A stretch of DNA of 64,000 bases from Microbacterium sp. RU33B (GTDB lineage: Bacteria; Actinomycetota; Actinomycetes; Actinomycetales; Microbacteriaceae): the NCBI RefSeq assembly GCF_900155915.1, contig NZ_FTPO01000001.1:1798001-1862000 (forward strand). Direction: 5' to 3'. Of the stretch, positions 19,473 to 27,758 are shown one piece after another. The notes under the pieces were generated by a model that worked only from the letters and a program-made list of their open reading frames with translations, was not told where the DNA came from and ran no database searches. A program made the position numbers and the translations under genes. The stretch's first letter is position 1; each line of letters begins with the position of its first letter.

Positions 19473-20426
19473 TCAGTCGGCGACGCCGGTCTGCTCGGCA
19501 GCGAACTTGAACGACTCGAGTTCGGCGAGGTGGTCTTCCACGAACCGCTCCTCGAGGGTGGTGCGGACGGCGTCGTACGAGGCCCGGTAGTCGGTCTCCT
19601 CACGGCAGGCGAGGTCGGCGAGGGCGACTTCGATCTCCCGGGCCCCGAGCTTCTCCATCTCGGGGTCGTCCTGCGCGTTCCCGCCCCGCTCGTTCGCCAT
19701 CACGACGAGGTCGGCGTTGATCTCGGCGAGCGCATCCAGCTGCAGCGTGTACGGGCCGAACCCGGCTGCGTCCATGCAGACCGCCCATCGTGCGTCCAGC
19801 TCCGCGATCTCGGTCGTCGTCATGAGCGAGGTGTAGAAGTCGTCGACGGCGTCGCGGAGCGGACGGAACTCGTCTCCTCTCAGGGGGTCACGGGAGTCCA
19901 GCTCGATCTGCGCAGCACCCTGACAGCCCCCCTTCTCCGGGATGTACACGTCGTCGGCGGTGTACGCCCCTGATCCGCCGGAGAGCGCCACGTAGTACGC
20001 GTTGACCTCCGGCTGAGAGAGGCTCGCGAGGATCGCCTCGTTGGGGTCTTCCGCGATCGTGACCCTCTCGGTCTCGGGTCCGTGGACGATGCCGTAGCCG
20101 TAGCGCTGCACCCATTCCGGGTCGTCGAGATCGGGACTGGCGAGGGTGCTGAAGTCGAAGCCCATCGGCGTCGGGGGGTGCGGAACGTAGTCGAACCCCT
20201 GCTCGTTCATGCACGCCGCGATGAGTTCCTCGTTGGCCAGCAGCCACGCGTCGCCCTGCTCCTTGCGCTCCGCGTCGCTGAGCTGCGTGCCGTCACCCGC
20301 TGACATGTACTGCTCGATCGGGGACTGCGCGACGCCGGTCTCCTCCGCGGGCCCGCCGCAGGCTGTAAGAGCGAGGGCGAGGATGCCCACGGAGAGGAGG
20401 ACCGCCGCGGGGGTGCGTCGTGTCAT
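19473..20426 (-). CDS. secreted lipoprotein, paralogue A of the exporter locus
   Basis: A 317-residue lipoprotein of no recognised family. The signal peptide ends in a lipobox LTAC (Cys about residue 22). The mature part is acidic, with conserved cysteines in AACMNEQGFDY, GGCQGAAQ, AVCMDAAGF and LACREETDYR. All four recur at matching positions in the lipoprotein at 24150-25121, so the two are paralogues and may each form two disulfides. It lies downstream of the ABC permease with a 96-nt gap that contains a perfect TGGGAGCGCTCCCA operator, which suggests separate control. Function unknown. Confidence 0.8.
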   Translation of the reverse strand: MTRRTPAAVLLSVGILALALTACGGPAEETGVAQSPIEQYMSAGDGTQLSDAERKEQGDAWLLANEELIAACMNEQGFDYVPHPPTPMGFDFSTLASPDLDDPEWVQRYGYGIVHGPETERVTIAEDPNEAILASLSQPEVNAYYVALSGGSGAYTADDVYIPEKGGCQGAAQIELDSRDPLRGDEFRPLRDAVDDFYTSLMTTTEIAELDARWAVCMDAAGFGPYTLQLDALAEINADLVVMANERGGNAQDDPEMEKLGAREIEVALADLACREETDYRASYDAVRTTLEERFVEDHLAELESFKFAAEQTGVAD

Positions 20427-20458
20427 GGGTCATCCTCGACTGTCGGTGGCACTGATCA

Positions 20459-20472
20459 TGGGAGCGCTCCCA
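20459..20472. promoter_or_regulatory. CebR-type LacI-family operator
   Basis: The perfect 14-bp palindrome TGGGAGCGCTCCCA lies 32 nt upstream of the lipoprotein A start. It is identical to the CebR box known from Streptomyces, where the cellobiose-responsive LacI-family repressor controls cellulose-related genes. The outer bases extend the dyad to 16 bp. No lacI-type regulator gene is in the window. Confidence 0.65.
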
Positions 20473-20522
20473 TTCCACAGTCTATCCGCTGCTTCGTCGA
20501 GGCGCGAGGAGCGGATGTCTCG

Positions 20523-21836
20523 TCAGGAGCCGCCGCGGAGCGCCGTCACCGGCTCGATCCGCGACGCGCGGCGGGCGGGGAACCAGCCGGCGAGGAGGCC
20601 GACGACCGCACCGAGGATCGTGCCGGCGATCGCGATCCACGGGTCGACGATCGGCGTCCACTGCTGCGCGGCGGCGAACGCCACCACCCCGATCACCGCG
20701 ACGGCGGAGCCCATGAGCCCGCCGAGCAGTCCGATGACGATCGACTCCACGACGAACTGCGCGCCGATCTGGCGCCCTGTCGCACCGAGGGCCCGGCGGA
20801 GTCCGATCTCGGGCACGCGCTCGGAGACGTTCAGCATCGTGACGTTCGCGATCCCGAGCGCTCCCGCCAGCAGCACGATGCCCCCGAGGATCAGGAAGAC
20901 CACGTTGACGTCGGCCTGCACGTTGTCGCCCAGGTCGGAGCGCGCGCTCGGCGCCGACACGTCGAGCGTCTCGGGTTCATTGGGCAGGAGCGCGAGACCG
21001 ATCTGCTCGCCGACCTGCGGTCCGGTGCCCGGCAGGATGCGCGCCTGCAGCTCGCCCGGAGCGCCGAGGGCGCGGTCGGCCCGGGCCGTCGAGACCGGCA
21101 TGACGACGGCATCCGACAGTTCGCCGCGAGCCTGCAGATCGTCGTAGATGCCGATCACGGCATACGGGAGATCGCCGATGAAGATCGACGGCTGACTGTC
21201 GACCCGGTTCACACCGAGGCGTTCGGCCGCCCGCTCTCCCAGGACCACCACACGGTCCGCGCGCTGCTCGTGACCCGCGTCGAACATCCGCCCTGTCGTG
21301 ACGCGTCCGTCGAGCACGTCGAGCAGTTCGGGCCCCGCGGCGATGAGCCGCGGCGCCGCGATCGACGGCGCCGACGGGTCGTTGACGGGCACGGCGGTGA
21401 TCGTGTCGGTGCCCAGCGGAAGCTCGGCGATCGTCGTGGCCGCTTCCACGCCGACGAGGCGCTCGGCCCGTTCGACGGAGTCCCACGGCAGACGGGCCGT
21501 CGCCACCGACGATCCCGACTGCGTCTCGGCGCTCCCGGGCGCGACGATGACCTGCGTCGACCGCACCGCGTCGAACTGCCGGGCGATCTGGTGCGCGGCG
21601 GTCTGGGCGAAGCCGATCGTCGCGACGAGCGCCCCCACGCCCAGGACGGTGCCCACGAGGGTCATCACGAGCCGCCCGGGACGCGAGCCGATGTCGGCGG
21701 TCGATTCGAGCAGCAGATCCTGGAACGTGAACCGGTCGGCGCGGGCGACGGGCGCCACGAGCATCGGAGACGCGTCTTCGGTCTCGACGCCGTCGACGGG
21801 CGCGGCGGGCCGGCGACGCAGAGACAGGCGCATCAC
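20523..21836 (-). CDS. ABC transporter permease, MacB/FtsX type
   Basis: A 437-residue permease with one N-terminal helix (about 55-80), a large extracytoplasmic MacB-PCD domain, and three C-terminal helices forming the FtsX domain (LILGGIVLLAGALGIANVTML, split; ERVPEIGLRRALGATG; the last two helices near 365-425). It ends in SRIEPVTALRGG, the usual FtsX-domain tail. MacB-type systems export peptides or lipids, or act as mechanotransmitters. The start is GTG at 21836 or ATG at 21833; both overlap the ATPase stop. Confidence 0.9.
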   Translation of the reverse strand: MMRLSLRRRPAAPVDGVETEDASPMLVAPVARADRFTFQDLLLESTADIGSRPGRLVMTLVGTVLGVGALVATIGFAQTAAHQIARQFDAVRSTQVIVAPGSAETQSGSSVATARLPWDSVERAERLVGVEAATTIAELPLGTDTITAVPVNDPSAPSIAAPRLIAAGPELLDVLDGRVTTGRMFDAGHEQRADRVVVLGERAAERLGVNRVDSQPSIFIGDLPYAVIGIYDDLQARGELSDAVVMPVSTARADRALGAPGELQARILPGTGPQVGEQIGLALLPNEPETLDVSAPSARSDLGDNVQADVNVVFLILGGIVLLAGALGIANVTMLNVSERVPEIGLRRALGATGRQIGAQFVVESIVIGLLGGLMGSAVAVIGVVAFAAAQQWTPIVDPWIAIAGTILGAVVGLLAGWFPARRASRIEPVTALRGGS

Positions 21837-22504
21837 GCTTCCTCCGTCACACGGCCGTCGGTGATGCGCACGCGACGCTCGGCACGGGCCGCGACGGCCG
21901 GATCGTGCGTGATGACCACGAGGGTGAGTCCGTCGGCACGGAGATCGTCGAACAGCGACATGACCTCGCCGCTCGTCGCCTGGTCGAGGTTGCCGGTGGG
22001 CTCGTCGGCGAGCAGGATGCTGGGCGTGCTGACGACCGCGCGCGCCACCGCGACGCGCTGGCGCTCACCGCCCGACAGGGTCGTCGGCAGGAAGCCGAGC
22101 CGGTGCCCGAGACCGACCCGCTCGAGCGTCCGTCGTGCGCGGTCCTCGCGCTCGTCGCGAGGGATTCCGCTGTACAGCATCGGCATCAGCACGTTGTCGA
22201 GCACGGTGCGCCGCGGCATGAGATGGAACGCCTGGAACACGAAGCCGATCCGCTGCGCCCGCACACGCGCACGCTCGTCCTCGTCGAGGAGGCCCGTCAC
22301 GACATCGTCGATGCGGTACTCCCCCACCGTCGGGCGATCGAGGAGCCCCAGGATGTTGAGCATCGTCGACTTGCCCGAACCGCTCGGCCCGACGATGGAG
22401 ACGTAGTCGCCTTCGTCGATGCTCAGGTTCACGGCTTTGAGCGCCTGAACCTCGGGCGGACCGGGGAACGACCGGGTGAGATCGCGCAGCTCGATCAGTG
22501 TCAC
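21833..22504 (-). CDS. ABC transporter ATP-binding protein, MacB/LolD type
   Basis: A 223-residue ATPase. Walker A is VGPSGSGKSTMLN near residue 40, the Q-loop is in GFVFQAFHLMPRRTVLDNV, the signature is LSGGERQRVAVARA, and Walker B is ILLADEPTGNLD. The GTG start at 22504 overlaps the adaptor stop as GTGA and its own stop overlaps the permease start. Together with the adaptor and permease it forms a complete MacAB-like exporter. Confidence 0.93.
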   Translation of the reverse strand: MTLIELRDLTRSFPGPPEVQALKAVNLSIDEGDYVSIVGPSGSGKSTMLNILGLLDRPTVGEYRIDDVVTGLLDEDERARVRAQRIGFVFQAFHLMPRRTVLDNVLMPMLYSGIPRDEREDRARRTLERVGLGHRLGFLPTTLSGGERQRVAVARAVVSTPSILLADEPTGNLDQATSGEVMSLFDDLRADGLTLVVITHDPAVAARAERRVRITDGRVTEEA

Positions 22505-24153
22505 CGCCCGACCACCACGAGCTCGCCCTCCTCGAGGTCGCCGTCGACGGTCGTCACCTCGACCTGGCCTCCGGCCGCGAGTCCGGTCTCGACGACGACG
22601 AGTCGCGTCTGCGCACGTTCGCCGTCGCGCGGGTCGCCCTCGACGACCTCGACGCGGGATTCGCCGCCCGGACCGGCCGTGAGGGCTGCGATGGGCACGT
22701 AGAGCACTTCACCGCCTGTCGCTCCGACCGGGATCGTCACACGCACGTTCCGTCCTTGCAGCTGCGTCGCCTGCTCGGCGGTGAGCGGGGCGGGCTCGAG
22801 CGTGATCGTCCAGCGCGCACCCGAGTCCTGGCCGGGCGTGAGCTCGGTGATGGTGGCCGGATGCACACCGCCGTCGGGCAGGTCGAAGCTCGCCGTGTCG
22901 CCGACCTTCAGCAGCGCCGCATCGGCCGCGGCCACGCCGCCCGACACGGTCACCGTGGCACCGGAGACGACCATCGCGGCGCCCTGGAGAGTCTGTCCTC
23001 GCGCGACGTTGACCGCATCCACGCGGCGCGGCAGATCGGTGAGGTAGAGGACCTCGCTGGAGGGCAGGAAGGGCAGAGCGCCCTCCTGGGCCCGCTGCAG
23101 CGCGACCTGGGCGTCCGCCAGCTGCTGGCGGGCCGAGTCGACGGCGGCGCGCTGCGCGCTCGTGTCGACCCCCGATCCGAGCTGCTGGCGCTGGAGCTGG
23201 GCGAGCGCGAGCGCGTCCTGCGCGTCGCCGACCGTCGCCTGCCACTGCGCGATCGCGGCGGGCGTGTCGTCGGGTGGCAGCGGCTTGGACGCGACCGCGC
23301 TGTCCAGTGCGCGCTGCGCGCTCGAGACCGCGTTGTCGGCCTGCCGGACGTCGACAGCGGAGGGGCCCGCCGCTGCACGCGAGAGCTCGGCCCGCGCGGC
23401 ATCCACGGACTGCTGCGCGGCGCGCACCCCGTCCTGAGCTCCCTGCAGCTGCTCCTGGGCGCCCTCCTGAGAGGCGGGCGCCGGGTAGCCGATCTGCGCG
23501 TACAGCTCGGTGACGGCTGCGGCGGCACCCGCGTCGAAGACGTCGGTGCCCGGGTCGCCCGCGGCGATGCCGACGGCGGCCATCGCCTGCTTGAACTGGG
23601 TGACGTCGGGACCGCTCATCCCGAAGACGAGAGTGCGGTACGCGGGCAGTTCACCGGGCAGCACGATGACGGGGCGCCCCGCGACCGCGAGCGCCACCGA
23701 CAGCGGCGACAGCGTCGATCCGACCTCGGGGACCGCGCCCGTCACGACGGCGGGGCCGCCGAGCGAGGCGGTGTCGATGGTCACCTCGACCGAGTCCGCG
23801 TAGCCGACGTCGCCGCGGATCGTGACGTCGTTGCTGAGGATTCCGTACTCCACCGGAACGGTCACCAGGCCGGCATCGGGCACATCGGTGAGGGAGGCGG
23901 CGTCGGCCGGCGAGATGATGAACCGGCCGACGAGGAGACCGGCGACGAGGGCGAGAACGGCCACGGCGGCGATGATCCAGATCGAGCGGTTGGCGCGGAA
24001 GACGCGGCGCCATCCGGTGACGGTGCTCGTGGAGGCCTCCTCCACGGCGTCGGCGTCCTCGACGGTCGCGCTGTCGGGCGGCGCGACGTCGGCCGGGGCG
24101 GTCGCGTCGGAGCGGATCAGCTCATCGAACTCGTCATCGGGCCGCGCGGTCAC
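22501..24153 (-). CDS. HlyD/MacA-like periplasmic adaptor with peptidoglycan-binding domain
   Basis: A 550-residue membrane-anchored adaptor. A cytoplasmic head of about 60 residues is followed by one membrane helix (IWIIAAVAVLALVAGLLVG). A PG_binding_1-like segment starts at FGMSGPDVTQFKQAM, then an alanine/glutamine-rich coiled coil with QRQQLGSGVDTSAQRAAV, and beta-barrel/lipoyl-type domains to the C-terminus. The GTG at 24153 overlaps the upstream lipoprotein stop as GTGA. In Gram-positive bacteria such adaptors bridge the permease and the cell wall. Substrate unknown. Confidence 0.86.
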   Translation of the reverse strand: MTARPDDEFDELIRSDATAPADVAPPDSATVEDADAVEEASTSTVTGWRRVFRANRSIWIIAAVAVLALVAGLLVGRFIISPADAASLTDVPDAGLVTVPVEYGILSNDVTIRGDVGYADSVEVTIDTASLGGPAVVTGAVPEVGSTLSPLSVALAVAGRPVIVLPGELPAYRTLVFGMSGPDVTQFKQAMAAVGIAAGDPGTDVFDAGAAAAVTELYAQIGYPAPASQEGAQEQLQGAQDGVRAAQQSVDAARAELSRAAAGPSAVDVRQADNAVSSAQRALDSAVASKPLPPDDTPAAIAQWQATVGDAQDALALAQLQRQQLGSGVDTSAQRAAVDSARQQLADAQVALQRAQEGALPFLPSSEVLYLTDLPRRVDAVNVARGQTLQGAAMVVSGATVTVSGGVAAADAALLKVGDTASFDLPDGGVHPATITELTPGQDSGARWTITLEPAPLTAEQATQLQGRNVRVTIPVGATGGEVLYVPIAALTAGPGGESRVEVVEGDPRDGERAQTRLVVVETGLAAGGQVEVTTVDGDLEEGELVVVGR

Positions 24154-25121
24154 CGACCCTGCTCCACGGCGGCCTTCAGAGCATCGAGCTCGGCCTTGTG
24201 CTCCGCGATGAACTCCTCCTCGAGCGCGTAGCTGATCTTCTGCTGCTGCGCACGGTAGTCGGTCTTCTCCCGGCACTCGAGGTCGATCGTCGCCAGCGCG
24301 ATCTCCTCCTCGGCCAGCTCGTCCAGCGCGGGGTCGTCCTCGACCCACTCGGTCTGGTTCTCGTAGTACTCGTTGAGCTTGTCGTTCATCGACATCTGCG
24401 CGTCCTGCTGGCGCTCGAAGCCGGACTGACCGGCATCCGCCATGCACTCCGACCACGCCGCGTCGAGCTCCGCGAACTGGGTGGACTCGGCCGTCTGGGT
24501 GTAGAACTCGTTGATCGCATCCATGATCGGCTTGTGCTCTTCCGAGGTGGCGGGGTTCTCCCCCTCCATCTCGTGCTGGGCCCAGCCGTAGCATCCCGCC
24601 GTCTCCCAGTTCCACTCGTAGGATCCGTCTTCGCCGAGCTCCTCCTCGGTGGGCTGCGGACCGTGCAGGGCCTCGTAGTAGGCCGTCCGCTCCGACTCCG
24701 ACAGGCTCTCGACGTAGTCCTGGTTGGGGTCGACGTACTCGGTCTCGGGTTCGGGCTGCGCGTCCTGTCCGGGGTAGCGGATCATGCCGTAGCCGTACTG
24801 AGCGACCCACTCGGCGTCGTCGGGCTTCCACTCGTCACCGGAGCCGAACGAGATCGAGCCGGTGGAGGTGGCCGGGATGTAGTCGAACCCCTCCTCCGTC
24901 ATGCACTGCGCGACGAGCTCCTCGCGGTCCTTCTCGTCCTGCTCGAACTTCTTCGTCTGCTCTTCCTCGCTGAGGTCGCCACCCCAGATCGAGGACATGT
25001 ACTTGCCCAGCGGGGAGTCGGAGCCGTCCGCGGCGGGGGCGGGCGAGGAGCCCGAGCAGCCGGCCAGGGCCAGCAGGACGAATGCCGAGCCGAGGGCTGC
25101 GGCTGCGCGGTAGCGGTTCAT
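24150..25121 (-). CDS. secreted lipoprotein, paralogue B, first gene of the exporter operon
   Basis: A 323-residue, very acidic lipoprotein with lipobox LAGC (Cys about residue 22). It is a paralogue of the protein at 19473-20426: both share CM-EGFDY, YGYG near the middle, a GC-G-AQ motif, ECM/VCM-DAG and C-REKTDYR, and both have a Glu-rich C-terminal helix. Four non-lipobox cysteines align. Its stop overlaps the adaptor start, so it is translationally coupled to the exporter and is probably a substrate-binding or accessory subunit. The family is not one I recognise. Confidence 0.8.
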   Translation of the reverse strand: MNRYRAAAALGSAFVLLALAGCSGSSPAPAADGSDSPLGKYMSSIWGGDLSEEEQTKKFEQDEKDREELVAQCMTEEGFDYIPATSTGSISFGSGDEWKPDDAEWVAQYGYGMIRYPGQDAQPEPETEYVDPNQDYVESLSESERTAYYEALHGPQPTEEELGEDGSYEWNWETAGCYGWAQHEMEGENPATSEEHKPIMDAINEFYTQTAESTQFAELDAAWSECMADAGQSGFERQQDAQMSMNDKLNEYYENQTEWVEDDPALDELAEEEIALATIDLECREKTDYRAQQQKISYALEEEFIAEHKAELDALKAAVEQGR

Positions 25122-25235
25122 GGATCTCCCGGTGTGCTCAGGCGCGGACGCCGTCGGTCTTCCTTCAGACTAGGCGAGGGGGTCCGGGCGACACGTCCAT
25201 CCACAGGTGTATTCCGGGTCATCCCGGAGGGGGAA

Positions 25236-25685
25236 TCAGGGACGCCGCTCGGCTGCCTCGAGGCGGATCGCGGTGCGCACCGCGCCGCGGGCGCGTCGCC
25301 GATCTCCCGCCGCGTCGTACGCGATGCCGAGGCGGAACCACGCGCGCCAGTCGTCCGGGTCGGCCTCGACGTCGGCGCGATAGGCCGGGAACACGGCATC
25401 CGCGTCCTCGCGCTCGACGCGTCCGCTCGGGCGCACCGCCACCTCGTCGGCGGGCAGCGCATCCTCGCGCTCGAGGCGCGTCCCGAGCTGTTCCGCCCTC
25501 CAGCCGAACCAGAGCTCGCGCCCCAGTGCCCAGACGGCGACGATCGGCAGCACGACGAGCGCCGCCCCCATCGCGATCGCGATGGGCTGACCCGATGCGA
25601 GGAGCAGCCAGGCCCGCTGTCCGACGAGCACGATGTAGAGCGCGAGGGCCACCGCCATGACGGCGACCCCGATGCGTGCGCTCAT
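25236..25685 (-). CDS. small membrane protein with a TPR-like C-terminus
   Basis: A 149-residue protein. Two membrane helices lie at about residues 5-22 and 33-55. After a charged linker, a single TPR-like unit reads DDWRAWFRLGIAYDAAGDRR. The ATG at 25685 overlaps the dapB stop as ATGA, so it is coupled to dapB. Its function is unknown; the family resembles uncharacterised tetratricopeptide membrane proteins that accompany dapB in Microbacteriaceae. Confidence 0.75.
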   Translation of the reverse strand: MSARIGVAVMAVALALYIVLVGQRAWLLLASGQPIAIAMGAALVVLPIVAVWALGRELWFGWRAEQLGTRLEREDALPADEVAVRPSGRVEREDADAVFPAYRADVEADPDDWRAWFRLGIAYDAAGDRRRARGAVRTAIRLEAAERRP

Positions 25686-26494
25686 GCGCCGGTCGCGCGC
25701 GCGACCTGCCCGGGCACGGCGTCCTCCCTCACGGGAGCCGTCGTGCGGGCGCCGGGGGTGCGGATGCCGATGTCGATGAGGCTGTCGAGTCCGACGATCA
25801 CGCCGGAGGCGTCGCGCGCGGCCGCGAGGGCCAGCCGGATGCCGGGCGCGTACGCGAGGGCGGGCTCGGTGGTGTCGTGCACCAGCGCGAGCGACTCCCC
25901 CGGGCCGGAGAGGATCGTCTCCTGCCGCGCGATCACACCGGGGCGGCGGAGGGAGTGGATCGGCACGCTGGCGACCTGCTGCCCGCGGGCGCGCTGGTCG
26001 ACGTGGGGCGACTCGACGGGACCGACCTCGGCCCTCGCCGCGGCGATCAGCTCGGCCGTGCGGACGGCGGTGCCGCTGGGCGAATCGACTTTGGTCTCCC
26101 GGTGCGCCTCGACGATCTCGATCGAGGGGAAGAACGGTGCGGCCGCGGCGGCCAGCGCTGAGCCCAGCACAGAGCCCAGCGAGAAGTTGGGGATGAACAC
26201 CGCTCCGGTTCCGGCGGCGTCCACGAGCGGGCGGACGAGTGCGATGCGCTCGGCCGACCATCCGGAGGTTCCGACGAGCACGTTGACGCCGCGTTCGATC
26301 GCGGCCCGCACGATGTCGATCGAGACGGCCGGCACCGACGCGTCGATCACGAGGTCGACGCCGTCGAGCTCGCTCAGCTCCGACCGGCTCGTGAGCACCG
26401 CGGCGATCTCGAACCCGCTCTCGGAGTCGACGACATCACGGATGATGCCGCCGAGCTTGCCCGTGCCGCCGACGAGGGCCACGCGTGTCGTCAT
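25682..26494 (-). CDS. dapB: 4-hydroxy-tetrahydrodipicolinate reductase
   Basis: A 270-residue enzyme, the second step of the DAP/lysine pathway after DapA. The nucleotide motif is VALVGGTGKLGG at residues 5-16, with VGTSGWS at 74-80. The signature reads EAHRETKVDSPSGTA at 129-143. It keeps the catalytic His131 and Lys135, but the second His of the usual HH pair is Arg132. The rest looks normal and the length is right, so I expect it to be active. Confidence 0.92.
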   Translation of the reverse strand: MTTRVALVGGTGKLGGIIRDVVDSESGFEIAAVLTSRSELSELDGVDLVIDASVPAVSIDIVRAAIERGVNVLVGTSGWSAERIALVRPLVDAAGTGAVFIPNFSLGSVLGSALAAAAAPFFPSIEIVEAHRETKVDSPSGTAVRTAELIAAARAEVGPVESPHVDQRARGQQVASVPIHSLRRPGVIARQETILSGPGESLALVHDTTEPALAYAPGIRLALAAARDASGVIVGLDSLIDIGIRTPGARTTAPVREDAVPGQVARATGA

Positions 26495-26567
26495 GGCTCC
26501 AGCTTAGGCGCGACGCGCGAGGCGGCTCCCGAGCGTGACAGCGGATTCCGATCGGTACGCTCGGAGG

Positions 26568-27032
26568 ATGGTCGACCTCCGCGCCCTCCCCGCCGACGAC
26601 CCGGTCTCGCGCGAGCTGCTGACCGACTATTTCGCGATGCGCGGCACCGCCTTCCCGGGCCAGTACCGGCCCGTGTTCCCCGAGCGGGCGGTGTTCGAGC
26701 CGCCGGCGGGCGTGTTCGTCGTCGTCTTCGACGGCGAGCGCGCCGTCGGCTGCGGAGGCATCCGCCGCGTCGTCGACGGGCCGTCCGGCATCCGGTACGA
26801 AGTGAAACACCTCTACCTCGCCCCCGAGACGCGCGGGCGCGGGTGGGGGCGCCGGCTGCTCGACGACCTCGAGCGACGGGCGCGGGAGTGGGATGCCGGA
26901 GAACTCGTGCTCGACACGCACCACACCCTCGAGGCGGCCGGCGGTCTCTACACCGCGTCGGGCTTCACACCGATCGAGCCCTACAACGACAACCCCAACG
27001 CCACGCGCTGGTACGGCAAGCGGCTGACGTGA
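26568..27032 (+). CDS. GNAT family N-acetyltransferase
   Basis: A 154-residue acetyltransferase. The acetyl-CoA loop is PETRGRGWGRRLLDDLE around residues 87-103, preceded by the EVKHLYLAP strand, and the C-terminus has LYTASGFTPIEPYNDNPNA. The ATG at 26568 follows GGAGG immediately; this choice gives the family start. Divergent from dapB. No substrate can be deduced. Confidence 0.86.
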   Translation: MVDLRALPADDPVSRELLTDYFAMRGTAFPGQYRPVFPERAVFEPPAGVFVVVFDGERAVGCGGIRRVVDGPSGIRYEVKHLYLAPETRGRGWGRRLLDDLERRAREWDAGELVLDTHHTLEAAGGLYTASGFTPIEPYNDNPNATRWYGKRLT

Positions 27033-27065
27033 CCCCGGCTTCGTGATCGCCCGGCGCCGCGACGA

Positions 27066-27668
27066 CTAGACCGGGTACTGGTCGGGCAGCCCCGTGCGCA
27101 GCTCCATGGGCAGGTGTGCGAGGTCGTTGTGCGACACGAGCGTCCACGGGCGCCCTTGCTTCTGCGAGATCACCGTGAGGCCGCAGTTGGCCTGATTGAG
27201 GGTCATCCACCGCCAGTCGGGTGCGGCGAGCACTTCGCGCACGAACCAGCCGATCACGAAGTTGTGCGTGATCAGCAGCTCGTGCACGTCGCCGGGCTTG
27301 CGGGCGAGGAACTCGCTCACCGCGTCGTCCATCTGGGCGCGCCCGGCTTCGATCTCGGCGTCGGTGACGCCGCCGAAGAACGGCTCGAAGGCGGCCGGCG
27401 TCTCTTCGGTCATTCCCGTCGGCACGCAGTCGAACAGGAGCGCCGACGGCTGGGGCGACACCGACGGCAGGCGGTCGGCCACGGCGCGCGCGGTCTCGCT
27501 CGCCCGCATGAGCGGAGAATGCCAGACCGCGTCGAACGGCACGCCCGAAAGCCGGTCGGCGAGCAGCGACGCCTGGCGCCGACCGCGCGGCGACAGCGGT
27601 CCGTCGACCAGGCCGTGCTCGGCGTCCTGATGCTCACCGTGCCGCACGAGGTAGATGTAGTGCGTCAT
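27066..27668 (-). CDS. histidine phosphatase family protein
   Basis: A 200-residue phosphoglycerate-mutase-like phosphatase. The catalytic RHG motif is in YLVRHGEHQD at the N-terminus, the second arginine in SPLMRASETA and the second histidine in LLITHNFVIGWFV. Its substrate is unknown. The ATG at 27668 places RHG at residues 8-10, as usual for the family. Confidence 0.88.
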   Translation of the reverse strand: MTHYIYLVRHGEHQDAEHGLVDGPLSPRGRRQASLLADRLSGVPFDAVWHSPLMRASETARAVADRLPSVSPQPSALLFDCVPTGMTEETPAAFEPFFGGVTDAEIEAGRAQMDDAVSEFLARKPGDVHELLITHNFVIGWFVREVLAAPDWRWMTLNQANCGLTVISQKQGRPWTLVSHNDLAHLPMELRTGLPDQYPV

Positions 27669-27758
27669 GGCGTCATCGTCTCCGGGGGAAGAAGCGTGCC
27701 GCAACGGCACGTTTTCCACCCTACGTCACGACCTCCGACACCCGCGGAGGGCGTCGCC

